NCBI RefSeq assembly: GCF_003569005.1
Contig: NZ_BCUR01000001.1
Coordinates: forward strand, 997,893-1,061,892
Source: Vibrio superstes
Lineage (GTDB): Bacteria > Pseudomonadota > Gammaproteobacteria > Enterobacterales > Vibrionaceae
Direction of reading: 5' to 3'
DNA length: 64,000 nucleotides
Part shown: positions 46,795 to 58,643 of the stretch, piece by piece
How the letters are laid out: every line of letters begins with the position of its first letter
How positions within the stretch are numbered: position 1 is the first letter of the stretch
The notes under the pieces: model-generated
Told to the model about the DNA's origin: nothing
The model's input: the letters and a program-made list of their open reading frames with translations, nothing else
Database searches by the model: none
Program-made: the position numbers and the translations under genes

Positions 46795-48413
46795 TTAAAG
46801 CTGAGCCAATTGATCAACCTTTCGTTCAGCTTTAGTCCCAGCTCCTTTTATCAGGCCCACAAGCTTATCTCCCTTCCATTGAGAGGGTTCTTTACCCATT
46901 ACCATTTGACTCATCAGATTCATTTCACTTCGAATAGCCTTGGCATCCTCAGGCTCAATATCTTGGGTGGTCAGCCACTGCTCTAGCAGTGATTGTGCCT
47001 TGATGGGCTCACCCTGCTGTATGGCTTCTATTAGCTCTGCTCTTAAAGGAAGCGCTTTACCATTGCTTACGCTTGGCGCTGTTGATGAGGCTTTCTGTCT
47101 GGTGCGTAGCCACATCACAGTAGAGAGTATCCATAAGCCGGCAAAGAGAGCGGTTAGCATTGGCCAGTAGCCGCTCTCTTTCACTGGCTGAGCATTGTTT
47201 TCAGAAGCTTGCGGTAGAAGAGGTGCGCTACTTGATGACGCGTTCGCATTGACGGTCACATTGAGCCCATTGACTTCACTGGTTTGGGATTTTTTGTTTG
47301 CAGAATCCCACCATTGAACGGGGACACTTGGCAGAGAGAATTTACCGCTTCTTTTTGCTATGAGCACCTGCTTGGTCGTCATAGTCACTGAGCCATCATC
47401 ATTATTGCTAAACGCTGGCTTCTCGCTGTATACGCGAAAAGCCTCAGGGTTACTGATGGTGAGATTTGGCAGTTGCGCAGCGCTTAACCCAGCCGCTGTG
47501 AGCGTGATGGTTCGTGTTAGGGAGTCACCCTCATCTATCGTCACCGAGTCACCCGAGAGCTCTTTGTTGTTATCCAGTTGCCAACTTTGCGATAGGTCTA
47601 GCTTAGATGTGGGCAGCCACGCACCTTGATAACTGTCCGGTACAGGAAGTACCTTCAAGTCGACTTGCGGAGATTTACCATCAAGAGTGATGATACGGGT
47701 ACTCGAACGGCTATTGCCGTAACGAACAACGCCAGTCAAAGTGGGAACCTTTATTGAGTAATCACCACGGCTGCTTGCGGTTACTCGAAACTCCTGGTCT
47801 ATGATCAGCACTTCAACACCATCAAGCGTCGCTTGATATTGCTTAGGCTCAGATAGAGGCTCGATCTGTAAGCCCTGAGCTAGGGGTTGGGTTAGGTTTG
47901 GGTTTTGCAATCGGCGAGGGTCAACCTTAACGATGATGCGTGCATCGAGCTTAGTGCTCTCGTTAGGGTAAAGTTCTTTCTTGCCAATCTTAGAGCGAAC
48001 TTCAATGATATCGTCGGTAGTTGGCACTTGCTCGCCAGCTGTGACTTTCAGTGTGATGGGGGCAGTAGTTGCATCATCCACTTTAAAACTTGGAATGGTG
48101 ACTGTTCCTGTTTTTTGTGGAGCTATAGACACAGTCCACACACTGGTGTCGGTGCGCTTCATGTTGATGATATTGACCGATGAACTGAAGCTAGGCCTGC
48201 CTACATAGAAGTCATCGGATAGTGCATCAAAGTTAACCTTTTCGCCATCGAGTCTTTCGTCAGCGACTATTTTGAGCTGGATAACCTCATCTTTGCTGGC
48301 AGTGGCTTTGCTCACGCTGGCAGTCATATTCAGTGCCCACGATGAGAAGCTACAAGCTAGGCCTGTCACTAGGGTTATGGTGGTGATAAGGGGCTTAAAT
48401 CTAATCATTATGG

Positions 48414-48420
<7 letters not shown>
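46795..48420 (-). CDS. BatD-like envelope protein
   Basis: 541 residues: signal peptide (1-29, SSWA), long beta-rich oxygen-tolerance (BatD) domain (~30-390), one membrane segment (~425-445), cytoplasmic tail. Last gene of a leftward Bat operon; its start overlaps the preceding stop region by 7 bases, so translation is coupled. BatD proteins are linked to aerotolerance in Bacteroides and stress survival elsewhere; the molecular role is not established. No obvious stem-loop beyond the shared one at 46732-46768. Confidence 0.9.
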
Positions 48421-50346
<1,926 letters not shown>

Positions 50347-50357
<11 letters not shown>

Positions 50358-51315
50358 TTCTCCTTATCATCACGGTCACGATAACCAATAGTAATCCGAT
50401 GAATGCGGGCCACATGAACCATTCTGTTCTGGGTCTCCAAGATTGAGTCGCCTTTTGGATAGGTTGCAGGGCATTGATGGTGTCGTAGATGGTGGCTAAT
50501 TCTTTCGCATCACGAGCCCTAAAGTACTGGCCTCCGGTCATATTCGCTATCTTGATCAAGGTTTTCTCGTCAAGGTCTTCTGCGGTGTTTACTGTTTGAG
50601 TCATAAAGAAGTTTTGTACCTGCATCTCGCCAGCACCGACACCTATGGTGTAGATAGTAGTGTTGAACTTCTTGGCTATTTCAGCGGCTTGAATAGGATC
50701 TAGCACGCCTGAGTTATTGCTACCATCACTGAGCAATATCATTACGCGCTGCGGAGCGTCACTATCGACAAAGGTTTTGGTTGCCAAACCAATACCATCA
50801 CCAATCGCGGTTTGGGTGCCGATGAGCTTCAATACCGTCTGATCCAACTGTGTTTTTACTGTCTCACGATCAAAGGTGAGCGGCGTCTGTAGGTAGGCAT
50901 GATCCGCAAAGTACACCAGTCCCAGTCTGTCTCCTGAGCGTTTATCGACAAAGTCAGTGACTACTTGTTTCACTGCAGTAAGCCTGTCGATGTAATCGTT
51001 GCCTTCTCTCATGTCTTCTTGGCTCATGGAGTAAGACAGGTCGATTACCAACATCATATCTCTATGCTTAGGGTGAACCTCGATAGGGTCGCCGTACCAA
51101 ACCGGTCTTGCACTGGCAATGACGAGTAAAATCCAAGCTAAGATAGCGAATAGCTTCGCAATCTTCTCTGATTTGTCGCGCGTCACCGTCGCCTGAGTGA
51201 CATGGGGAAGCACAACCAGGGATGAAGATCTCTGTTCCTTTAGCAGGCGAAATGTCAAATAGGGGAGGGGCAGCGCGAGGAGCATCCACCACCATTCAAA
51301 GGTAAAACCACTCAT
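50347..51315 (-). CDS. BatA-like vWA membrane protein
   Basis: 322 residues; membrane segments near both ends (~5-25, ~55-75, ~300-318) around a periplasmic/cytoplasmic vWA domain with an intact MIDAS metal site (VIDLSYSMSQED, DxSxS). Part of the MoxR/Bat module, in which vWA proteins act with the AAA+ ATPase as metal- or complex-assembly chaperones. Overlaps the next gene (vWA-TPR) by 11 bases and the previous one by 4. Confidence 0.92.
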
Positions 51316-51806
51316 GATGCGTTCCAGTCTTTGTATTTTCTTTTCGGCGGCAGGGCATGCTCAATCCAATACCCGCAGTCTTCAATCAAGGATGCGTTGA
51401 AAGCTTGACCCTTGACCCCTGATGAATACAGTATTGATTGCCACTGCTCTTTGTTTTGAGCGAAGCGAGGCGTAGCAAGTTGAGAGTCCAAAAACGACAG
51501 CCATTCAGATCCGGTTAGCTTGGCAATATCGTTACGTGGGAAGTAGCTCAACGCGGCCTGTCGCACTAGCTCTTGCGCTTCTGAAACCGTTAGATTGTGG
51601 GAGCCTTGCTTTAGAATGTGCAACGCAGCTTTTTTTGCTCGTTTTTTATTGCGTAGTTTGCGCTGTATAACAAGACTCAAGATGAGAGCGATAGCGATTA
51701 GCGCAAATAGACTCCAATATCCCCAAGGTAGAGGCCAAAGGCTGGGCTCAAGAGGTAAGTGAAGGGGCTTGAGTGGCAAGGTGTGTGTCTGATCAATCTG
51801 ACTCAT
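51312..51806 (-). CDS. DUF4381 small membrane protein of the Bat operon
   Basis: 164 residues: an N-terminal proline/leucine-rich segment, one membrane helix (~32-54, SLFALIAIALILSLVI), then a cytoplasmic domain rich in basic residues. Standard member of proteobacterial moxR-bat operons between the DUF58 and vWA genes. Start chosen at ATG 51806 (SQIDQTHTLPLKPL); the longer frame from 51887 overlaps the DUF58 gene and is unlike the family. Function unknown. Confidence 0.85.
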   Translation of the reverse strand: MSQIDQTHTLPLKPLHLPLEPSLWPLPWGYWSLFALIAIALILSLVIQRKLRNKKRAKKAALHILKQGSHNLTVSEAQELVRQAALSYFPRNDIAKLTGSEWLSFLDSQLATPRFAQNKEQWQSILYSSGVKGQAFNASLIEDCGYWIEHALPPKRKYKDWNAS

Positions 51807-51816
51807 ATCGTTATAC

Positions 51817-52818
51817 TTAAAAAGAATGCTGAAGCAATTGTTGTAATAGCGGTGAGCCGCTGGAAACCTGCGAGAGCGTAATGCCATATTGGCTCAGTTG
51901 CTCGCTTAACTGCTGTTGTTGATGCGTGAAGGCGTGCTTTATGGAATCTTTGGCCTTGCTACTGGATAAATTCACGGAGAAAACTTGATCTCTACCCTGC
52001 AGTGCTTGAATACCTTTGGCCTGCGTGTCCCCAAGCTCTATTGGGTCGTAGATCTGGATTGCTCTGACTCGGTTGTGTGCTCCAATTTGAGTTATTGAGG
52101 AAATGTCTTGCTCAGAAAGCGTCGAGAAGTCACTAAGACAGATCAATTCGCTGCCCTTACGGCACAGATTAGCAAGGGCATGAAAGGGATCGCGCGGCTC
52201 ATCGGTGAGAGTAGCGCCTCCCATCGTTAAACCTTGATTATGAATTTCGCACAAGCGGTTGAGTAGCTGAAGCACAGCGGTTTTCGAGCTAGATGGACGT
52301 ATTTCAGTCAGCGTATTGCCGCAGCGAATGATCGCCCCTACTCGGTCTTTGCTACCAATAGCAATCCAAGAAAGTAACGCCGCTAGATGGCACAGTTGCA
52401 CAGATTTGAAGAGCAGTTGAGTGCCGGTGAACATACTCGGGGTAAGGTCGATAAACAGCACGACCGGACGCTCGCGCTCTTCAGTGAACAGCTTGGTATG
52501 CACCTTCCCTGTTCGTGCTGTTACGCGCCAATCAATTTGGCGTACATCGTCGCCCGCTTGATACTGGCGCACTTCTGAGAAGGTCATCCCTCGCCCTTTG
52601 CGCGAGCTTGTATGTTGTCCATTGAGTTGTGACCAGAGGCTCTTCGCTGGTGGCTGCCAGCGCTTGCCGTGGATCTGGTAGAAACTCAGCTCTTCAACAC
52701 TGACCGTCACACCATTGCTGGCATTAGGCAAATCACCTGAGGTGATTGCCTGTTCAAGCAGGTTCGCGCTACCGTCTTTGGTGGCGAACCAGCTGTGTAG
52801 TTTAAGGCCTTCAAACAT
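51817..52818 (-). CDS. DUF58 protein of the Bat operon
   Basis: 333 residues with the DUF58 core GDDVRQIDWRVTARTGKVHTKLFTEERE (~92-120) and a vWA-like C-terminal region (VVLFIDLTPSMFTG, modified MIDAS). DUF58 proteins pair with MoxR ATPases. Second gene of the operon, 11 bases after moxR. Molecular role unknown. Confidence 0.92.
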   Translation of the reverse strand: MFEGLKLHSWFATKDGSANLLEQAITSGDLPNASNGVTVSVEELSFYQIHGKRWQPPAKSLWSQLNGQHTSSRKGRGMTFSEVRQYQAGDDVRQIDWRVTARTGKVHTKLFTEERERPVVLFIDLTPSMFTGTQLLFKSVQLCHLAALLSWIAIGSKDRVGAIIRCGNTLTEIRPSSSKTAVLQLLNRLCEIHNQGLTMGGATLTDEPRDPFHALANLCRKGSELICLSDFSTLSEQDISSITQIGAHNRVRAIQIYDPIELGDTQAKGIQALQGRDQVFSVNLSSSKAKDSIKHAFTHQQQQLSEQLSQYGITLSQVSSGSPLLQQLLQHSF

Positions 52819-52829
52819 ATCTGACGGCC

Positions 52830-53786
52830 TTAAGCTGATGCAACTGTTCGCAGAAGCTCTTCGATGACCGCATTACCGGTAACGCCTTCGGCCTGTGCTT
52901 GGTAGGTCAGCAGCAGGCGATGGCGTAGCACTGGGAAGATCACTGCATGGATGTCTTCTGGGCTGACAAAATCACGGCCCGACAGCCATGCATTCGCTCG
53001 TGCAGCTCTATCTAAGGCGATGGTGGCACGTGGGCTGACACCCATTTCAATCCATTTTGCGAGATTGTCGCTGTAAGCTCGCGGATCTCGCGTCGCCATG
53101 ATCAAACGAATGATGTATTTCTCTATGGTTTCGGCCATGTGAATCGACAAAACCTGTCGACGAGCCTCGAAAATATCTTGCTGTGATAGTGGGGTGTCGA
53201 AGTGCTGAATCTCCCCTAAAGCCTCGCCTCTATTCAAGCGTAGGATCTCTAGCTCACTCTCTGCGTTGGGGTAATTGACCTCAAGATGAAGTAGAAAACG
53301 GTCGAGCTGAGCCTCTGGCAGGGGATAGGTACCCTCTTGCTCGATTGGGTTTTGAGTCGCCATTACTAGAAATAGCTCGGGCAGAGGGTAGGTGGTCTGG
53401 CCCACACTGATTTGCTTTTCCGCCATAGCTTCAAGCATGGCCGCTTGTACCTTAGCTGGCGCACGGTTGACCTCGTCGGCGAGCACCAAAGAGTGAAAAA
53501 TAGGACCTGATTTAAACTCGAACTCCCCTGTTTCTGGACGGTACACATCCGTACCCGTTAGATCGGACGGTAGCAGGTCGGGTGTGAACTGAACGCGATG
53601 AAAGCTTCCTTCAATGCAGTCTGCTAGTGATTTAACCGCGCGTGTTTTAGCAAGACCAGGGGGACCTTCTACTAAAATGTGACCATCGGCCAACAGCGCA
53701 ACAAGCAGTTGCTTGACGAGGTTATCTTGACCAATAATTTGAGATTCTAGGTAGCGTTGTAGTTGCTGGAATGACTGCGCTGGCAT
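52830..53786 (-). CDS. MoxR-family AAA+ ATPase
   Basis: 318 residues: Walker A GPPGLAKT (~41-48), Walker B VLADEVNRAP, sensor MATQNPIEQEGTYPLPEAQLDRF, and a helical lid. MoxR ATPases act as chaperones in assembly of enzyme or envelope complexes. First gene of the six-gene leftward operon (moxR-DUF58-DUF4381-vWA-vWA/TPR-batD), which is tightly spaced or overlapping throughout. Confidence 0.95.
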   Translation of the reverse strand: MPAQSFQQLQRYLESQIIGQDNLVKQLLVALLADGHILVEGPPGLAKTRAVKSLADCIEGSFHRVQFTPDLLPSDLTGTDVYRPETGEFEFKSGPIFHSLVLADEVNRAPAKVQAAMLEAMAEKQISVGQTTYPLPELFLVMATQNPIEQEGTYPLPEAQLDRFLLHLEVNYPNAESELEILRLNRGEALGEIQHFDTPLSQQDIFEARRQVLSIHMAETIEKYIIRLIMATRDPRAYSDNLAKWIEMGVSPRATIALDRAARANAWLSGRDFVSPEDIHAVIFPVLRHRLLLTYQAQAEGVTGNAVIEELLRTVASA

Positions 53787-54087
53787 GTGTGATGTTCCTT
53801 AAAGCGAGCATTTGAATAAATAGGTAGATGGGAAATTGACAAGAAAGTTCCCATTCAATTGCTATTGTTTTGATCCTAAAAACAGGGACCGATGATTAAG
53901 GTTAATATTTGGGCATTTTATCGTGAGTTCAAGGGGTTATAGACATCACTTGATAGTCAATCATAGGCTGTTCAACGGTTTTGATATATCGCATTGAGCC
54001 TTGAATGAACGCATTTACACATTCCTATGATGACGACAGTATCTAAGTCATTTAGACTTTGAACAATTCAAATAAAAGAGCAAACTT
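53787..54087. other. Intergenic between the Bat operon and GNAT gene
   Basis: 301 bases with the divergent promoters of moxR and the acetyltransferase gene. No further feature seen. Confidence 0.3.
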
Positions 54088-54669
54088 ATGTCTATTCACC
54101 CGTTCCTTAAAGGTGAGCGCGTCGCGCTTACTGCACAGCTAACCATTCAACTCATTCAAAAACCAGACCTGCAAGATATTATTGCAATGCTAGACAACCC
54201 TAAGGTTGCAGAGTATCTGTTTTTTGCCCCAGCTCCTGCCGAAATGTATGAAGGCTACTTTGGGCCCATGATTGAGGGCACGGAGCAAGCGCTTAAAGAG
54301 AAGTCTTACCCAGATAACATCATAGGCGTCATTCGAGATACGGATGGTCAGTTCATGGGTATGGCTGCTGTGACTAGTGTGATGTTCCTAGAGGGGAATC
54401 ATGAGGTTGGATACCAACTTCCCGAGCATGCATGGGGTCAAGGCATCGCCACCAAGGCGTGTCAATTTCTGACACAGCTTGCATTTAATGCCTTGGGAGC
54501 ACACAAACTTTGTGCTGACTGCTATGCAGGGAATGTAGGGTCTTATCGAGCGCTAGAGAAAAGTGGCCTTGTTAGAGAAGGACTGCAAAAGGACTACTAC
54601 AAACTAGAAACTGGTTTTGATGACAGGTTGCATTACGGAATGACTCGAGAGCAGTTTTTGGCCCAGTAA
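54088..54669 (+). CDS. GNAT-family N-acetyltransferase (RimJ/RimL type)
   Basis: 193 residues. The acetyl-CoA site is visible as EVGYQLPEHAWGQGIATKACQFL (~110-132) and NVGSYRALEKSGLVREG (~150-166), characteristic of the RimJ/RimL subgroup that acetylates protein N-termini or small amines. Single gene. Substrate not evident. Confidence 0.9.
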   Translation: MSIHPFLKGERVALTAQLTIQLIQKPDLQDIIAMLDNPKVAEYLFFAPAPAEMYEGYFGPMIEGTEQALKEKSYPDNIIGVIRDTDGQFMGMAAVTSVMFLEGNHEVGYQLPEHAWGQGIATKACQFLTQLAFNALGAHKLCADCYAGNVGSYRALEKSGLVREGLQKDYYKLETGFDDRLHYGMTREQFLAQ

Positions 54670-54898
54670 AAAAGTCTGCCTAGTGTGACCAGATGGGCTT
54701 GGTTACTACAAAGTCACTCTCGACACTACCGGTAATATTGGGGTTCTACAGCGCCCCATATCTATTCGAATTCCCTATAGGTTCTAACTGGATGAAGAAG
54801 CCAGAAAGGGTCAATCTATGGACTTAAATCTGATGCCTAGCCAGATGTAGTCAATGGTAATGGCCTGAATAAACCTTAATTTTTGAATAGAGAATGAC

Positions 54899-55279
54899 AT
54901 GAAAAAATATCTACTTTTAGTCGCGCCATTGGTTCTTAGCGCTTGTTCTGCAATTCCAGTTCAAGAAGATGCAAAAGGGGTTCGTATAGTCTCGGATTTA
55001 GATACTGAGCAATGTGAATTTCGCGGGGAAGTATCCGCTTCTCAAGGCAACTTCTTTACCGCTGATCTTACTACTGATGAGAATATCATTAAGGGTGCTC
55101 GCAACGAACTCCGCAATGAGACATCAAAGGTTGGTGGTAATTACGTACTGATAGCCAAAGCCGTTGATTCAAGTAATGAAGGTATCAGTGCTTATGGAGA
55201 TTCAAGTGGGGTTGCAGTGAGCTCTAGTAAGGGTGTCTATAGTAGTGTTCTTGTGGGTGAAGCATTCTATTGTGAATAA
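54899..55279 (+). CDS. Small lipoprotein, DUF4156-like
   Basis: 126 residues; lipoprotein signal with lipobox LSAC (Cys16). The body (CEFRGEVSASQGN, ARNELRNETSKVGGNYVLI) matches the DUF4156 outer-membrane lipoprotein family, of unknown function. Ends in a free Cys (FYCE). Followed by a bidirectional terminator at 55403-55446. Confidence 0.8.
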   Translation: MKKYLLLVAPLVLSACSAIPVQEDAKGVRIVSDLDTEQCEFRGEVSASQGNFFTADLTTDENIIKGARNELRNETSKVGGNYVLIAKAVDSSNEGISAYGDSSGVAVSSSKGVYSSVLVGEAFYCE

Positions 55280-55402
55280 CCATGAGTAAATATATGGACT
55301 GTGGTGAGACTAGGGCCGTAGCGTATATGGTCAAGTATCTTCAATCAATTGATCGGAAGCACGTTATAGATGACCTTAGGTTTGACAAAGAATAGAAAAA
55401 AT

Positions 55403-55452
55403 AAAGTACACACTATCAGCGTTTAAACTAATGAAGTGTGTGCTTTATTTTT
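55403..55452. terminator. Bidirectional terminator between lipoprotein and nhaC-like genes
   Basis: 12-bp stem AAAGTACACACT/AGTGTGTGCTTT (one wobble) with A-rich left flank and ATTTTTTA on the right. Confidence 0.8.
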
Positions 55453-55481
55453 TACTAAGTTTGTCGGCTAACGTTTCTAGC

Positions 55482-56957
55482 TTATGCAACCATAAGGAAG
55501 AACAAGCAAGTCGCTACAATCCCGATAAGTGCGTATGGGAACTGAGTTCTAGCATGCTGCATTGCTGTCACGCCTGAACCTTGTGCCGACAATACGGTAG
55601 AGTCGCTGAAGAAACATGAGTGGCTACCTGCAGCCGACGCAGAAAGTAGAGCGGCTACGGTTAAGTGTAGTGGCACACCAAGTTGTTCACCCAAAGGTAG
55701 GACGATAGGCATTGCTACAGCAAATACACCCCAAGAAGACGCTGTTGCAAATACTAAAGCACCTGTAATCATAAAGATAATTGCAGGGAAGTACTGTGCA
55801 GATAGCAGTGGGCTTACTGTTTCAATGACGTATTGCGTCACGCCTAGTGAATCATTGACGTTTTTCAACATGAAGCCACCGATAACCGTCGCTAGTGGCA
55901 GCAGCATCACCTTAATACCATCATAGATAGCATCGAACATGGAGTTCATTGAGATCAGGTTTTGCACACCATAGAAACACACAGTAAAGATAATGGCTAC
56001 GAATACACCCGCTAACAGATCAATGCCAAAGTACCAGCTTGCGCCCACTAGCACGACCATTGGAAGCAAGAAGTTGATTAGACCCATTGTCGGGTTTGTG
56101 TGTGGAGCGATATCAGAGCCTAAGTCCATCTCTACTGAGTCGTCAGGTTGTACTTGCCCGCCTTTAGCACGTTTCTCTGCGGCCTTCATTGGGCCTAGGT
56201 CTGGTATTTTTTCCATCGCTACTAACAGTACAATCGCCAATGTCACCCAGCCGTAAGCCATGTAAGGAATCGCTTGGATGTAGGCTTTAATGCCTTCGCC
56301 TGCTTCTGCAGCACCGTTCGCTTCAAGAAGAGAACTAAAGAATATCGCCCATGTAGAGATAGGAACTAGGATACAGATTGGTGCTGCTGTTGAATCGACA
56401 AGGTAGGAGAGTTTTTCACGTGAGACATTGTAACCATCCGTTACTTTCTTCATCGAAGAAGAAATAGCAATCGCATTGAGATAGTCATCGATGAAGATCA
56501 AGATACCCAACCCGAATGTCATCAGCATTGATTGCTTACGACTTTTCACCTTGGTGACCAGCATATCTGAGAAGCTCAGGATGCTGCCGCCCTTTTCAAG
56601 AATGGCGATTAATCCGCCCATCAGGCCACAGACTAGGATGATCCATGCAATGGTTTCATCCATCATTACATCCATTGAGATGCCAACAATTTCTTCCACC
56701 GCTTGAGTTGGGTTCAGCAATAGGACACCAGCGATAGCACCGGTAAACAATGCTTCAACAGTACGGTGTGTAGTCAGTGCAAATAACAGCACTAGCCCAG
56801 TCGGTAATAAGCCCATCCATCCGTAGGCTTCGCCTTCAGCATGGTTTAATCCGATAGAGGTGAACAGTAGGAACACTGCTATCGAAAAGACGGTAATGAG
56901 TGTGTGTTTACTGGTAATTTTAAACGATGCAGGCATCGTCTTGGTCTGTGTATTCAT
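55482..56957 (-). CDS. NhaC-family Na+/H+ antiporter-like transporter
   Basis: 491 residues, about 11-12 membrane segments; NhaC features include IFIDDYLNAIAISSSMKKVTDGYNVSREKLSYLVDSTAAPICILVP region (~150-200). It starts 15 bases after puuA on the same strand and is surely co-transcribed. As no PuuP permease is nearby, this antiporter may be the putrescine/polyamine carrier of the locus; that is inference from context. Confidence 0.9.
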   Translation of the reverse strand: MNTQTKTMPASFKITSKHTLITVFSIAVFLLFTSIGLNHAEGEAYGWMGLLPTGLVLLFALTTHRTVEALFTGAIAGVLLLNPTQAVEEIVGISMDVMMDETIAWIILVCGLMGGLIAILEKGGSILSFSDMLVTKVKSRKQSMLMTFGLGILIFIDDYLNAIAISSSMKKVTDGYNVSREKLSYLVDSTAAPICILVPISTWAIFFSSLLEANGAAEAGEGIKAYIQAIPYMAYGWVTLAIVLLVAMEKIPDLGPMKAAEKRAKGGQVQPDDSVEMDLGSDIAPHTNPTMGLINFLLPMVVLVGASWYFGIDLLAGVFVAIIFTVCFYGVQNLISMNSMFDAIYDGIKVMLLPLATVIGGFMLKNVNDSLGVTQYVIETVSPLLSAQYFPAIIFMITGALVFATASSWGVFAVAMPIVLPLGEQLGVPLHLTVAALLSASAAGSHSCFFSDSTVLSAQGSGVTAMQHARTQFPYALIGIVATCLFFLMVA

Positions 56958-56972
56958 GTAATAGTTCCTTTA

Positions 56973-58316
56973 TTAAGCCGTATGTAGCATCCAGTCGATT
57001 TCGGTCGTGGTGATCGCACTCTCAAATTCAGCCAACTCGCTATGCTTGCAGGCTAGATACAAACCGATGAACTCTTTCGAAACAAACTGAGAGAGTTCAC
57101 TGACTTCAAGTAAATTCAAGGCCTCGAACATACGTCTTGGTAGTTCAGGAGCCTCTTCATTAAGAGCAGGTGGACATTGCTCTTGCGTGTATTGGTCACT
57201 CGCTAATACTGAAGACAGCACTACGGCAGCAAGGATATAAGGATTAACGTCAGCACCAGCGATGCGGTGCTCAATTCGACGATTTTTAGGGTCACTCAGT
57301 GGCACGCGGAAAGACACGCCTCTGTGATTTGTTCCCCAGTCTGCCTTAGTTGGAACATAGGCACCGGGTACGAAACGGCGGTATGAATTTACGTTAGGGC
57401 AAATTAAACCGATAGAACCAGCAGATTGAGCCAGCATTGCCGTCATTGTTTGGTAGAAAAGAGGGCTTGCTTCGCCATTGTCTTGGCTAAACAAATTGTT
57501 GTTGTCCAAATCAAGAAGGCTGATGTGAGCATGCATGCCACTACCTGCTTCATCCGCAAAAGGTTTAGCCATAAATGTGGCATCGAAGTTGTGCTGGCTA
57601 GCGACTTGGCGAATCAAGCGCTTGGCAATGATAATTTCATCACATGAGCGAAGCACATCTTGAGAGTGGTTGAAGTTGATTTCAAATTGGCCTGGTGCAG
57701 ATTCGGATAGTGCACCTGAGGTGTTTAGGCCTTGCGCTTGAGCCAGGGTATTTAGGTCGGTTAGAAATCCGTCATAGTCATCTAGACCATCGACATCATA
57801 AACTTCGGTGTTCTTTTCTCGGATATTCTTGGCTGGGTTCATTGCCTTAAGTAGCCCACCTGATTGGGTTCGTTCTTTATCGATCAAGTAGAATTCAAGC
57901 TCAAACGCCATGCATGGGTATTGGTTGTTGTCTTTAAGCTGTTCAAGCTGGCTTTCAAGGATGTTGCGGATAAAGAGTGGGCTAGGCTGAGTAGCAGAAT
58001 CGTCCATCATGGTGAGCAAAACTTGCCCAACATTCTCTCTTGCTGTGGGTGTTAAAGAAGCTGGAACAGGAAAACAGATATTATCTGGTTCACCAAGCTC
58101 TTCACCCAACCCAGCTGATTCCACCACATTGCCTTTGGTATCGAGCGTAATAGTAGATAGAGGCAGTGCGATTCCTTTTCCTACCTTATCCAAAGCTTCT
58201 GCAGGGATACGTTTTCCTCTTGGCGTACCGTTGATGTCGGTAAAAATAAGGTCAATAAACTCTATCGTTGGCCAATTTTGTCGAAAATTTTTAACTTCCT
58301 GTCGAAACCATTCCAT
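56973..58316 (-). CDS. puuA: Gamma-glutamylputrescine synthetase PuuA
   Basis: 447-residue glutamine-synthetase-fold enzyme joining glutamate to putrescine with ATP. Seen: EFELEFYLID (metal Glu), GSGMHAHISL (active site), NSYRRFVPGAYVPTKADWGTNHRGVSFR, and RIEHRIAGADVNPYILAA. Start ATG 58316 with TTGGAGAG upstream; the frame from 58382 adds 22 unlike residues. Divergent from puuD, followed by the nhaC-like gene. The puu/agu context makes PuuA far more likely than GlnA. Confidence 0.93.
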   Translation of the reverse strand: MEWFRQEVKNFRQNWPTIEFIDLIFTDINGTPRGKRIPAEALDKVGKGIALPLSTITLDTKGNVVESAGLGEELGEPDNICFPVPASLTPTARENVGQVLLTMMDDSATQPSPLFIRNILESQLEQLKDNNQYPCMAFELEFYLIDKERTQSGGLLKAMNPAKNIREKNTEVYDVDGLDDYDGFLTDLNTLAQAQGLNTSGALSESAPGQFEINFNHSQDVLRSCDEIIIAKRLIRQVASQHNFDATFMAKPFADEAGSGMHAHISLLDLDNNNLFSQDNGEASPLFYQTMTAMLAQSAGSIGLICPNVNSYRRFVPGAYVPTKADWGTNHRGVSFRVPLSDPKNRRIEHRIAGADVNPYILAAVVLSSVLASDQYTQEQCPPALNEEAPELPRRMFEALNLLEVSELSQFVSKEFIGLYLACKHSELAEFESAITTTEIDWMLHTA

Positions 58317-58643
58317 TTGAACTCTCCAAGGTTTTGTTTCGCTGTGTGTGTGAAATATTAAATTTGTTAAATCTAAACACACCTAGCAATCACTTATCCG
58401 CATAAAACTATGTAAAACAGTCGTTTAAATGCATATTAAAGCAGTTTTATCGAAAATCGATGTTTGTTTTGATTAACTTATTTTTAACACCTGAATGCGT
58501 TTTGCTCAATATATCGACCGAAATTACATGCCTTTAGGTAGAAAAAATCGACATGAATCACGTTTTGTTAAATATATCGGGCAAACAGGTTGATGGTTGG
58601 AGAGTGCAAATGTAGTGTGTTTGTTAAATAAATTGTACACGGA
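58317..58643. promoter_or_regulatory. Divergent puuA / puuD control region
   Basis: AT-rich region with recurring ATATATCG motifs (TCAATATATCGACC at 58506-58519, TTAAATATATCGGGC at 58568-58582) and a diverged TTAAATAAATTG at 58623-58634. They are candidate PuuR operators, since puuR is in the adjoining operon, but are not matched to a proven consensus. Confidence 0.45.
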
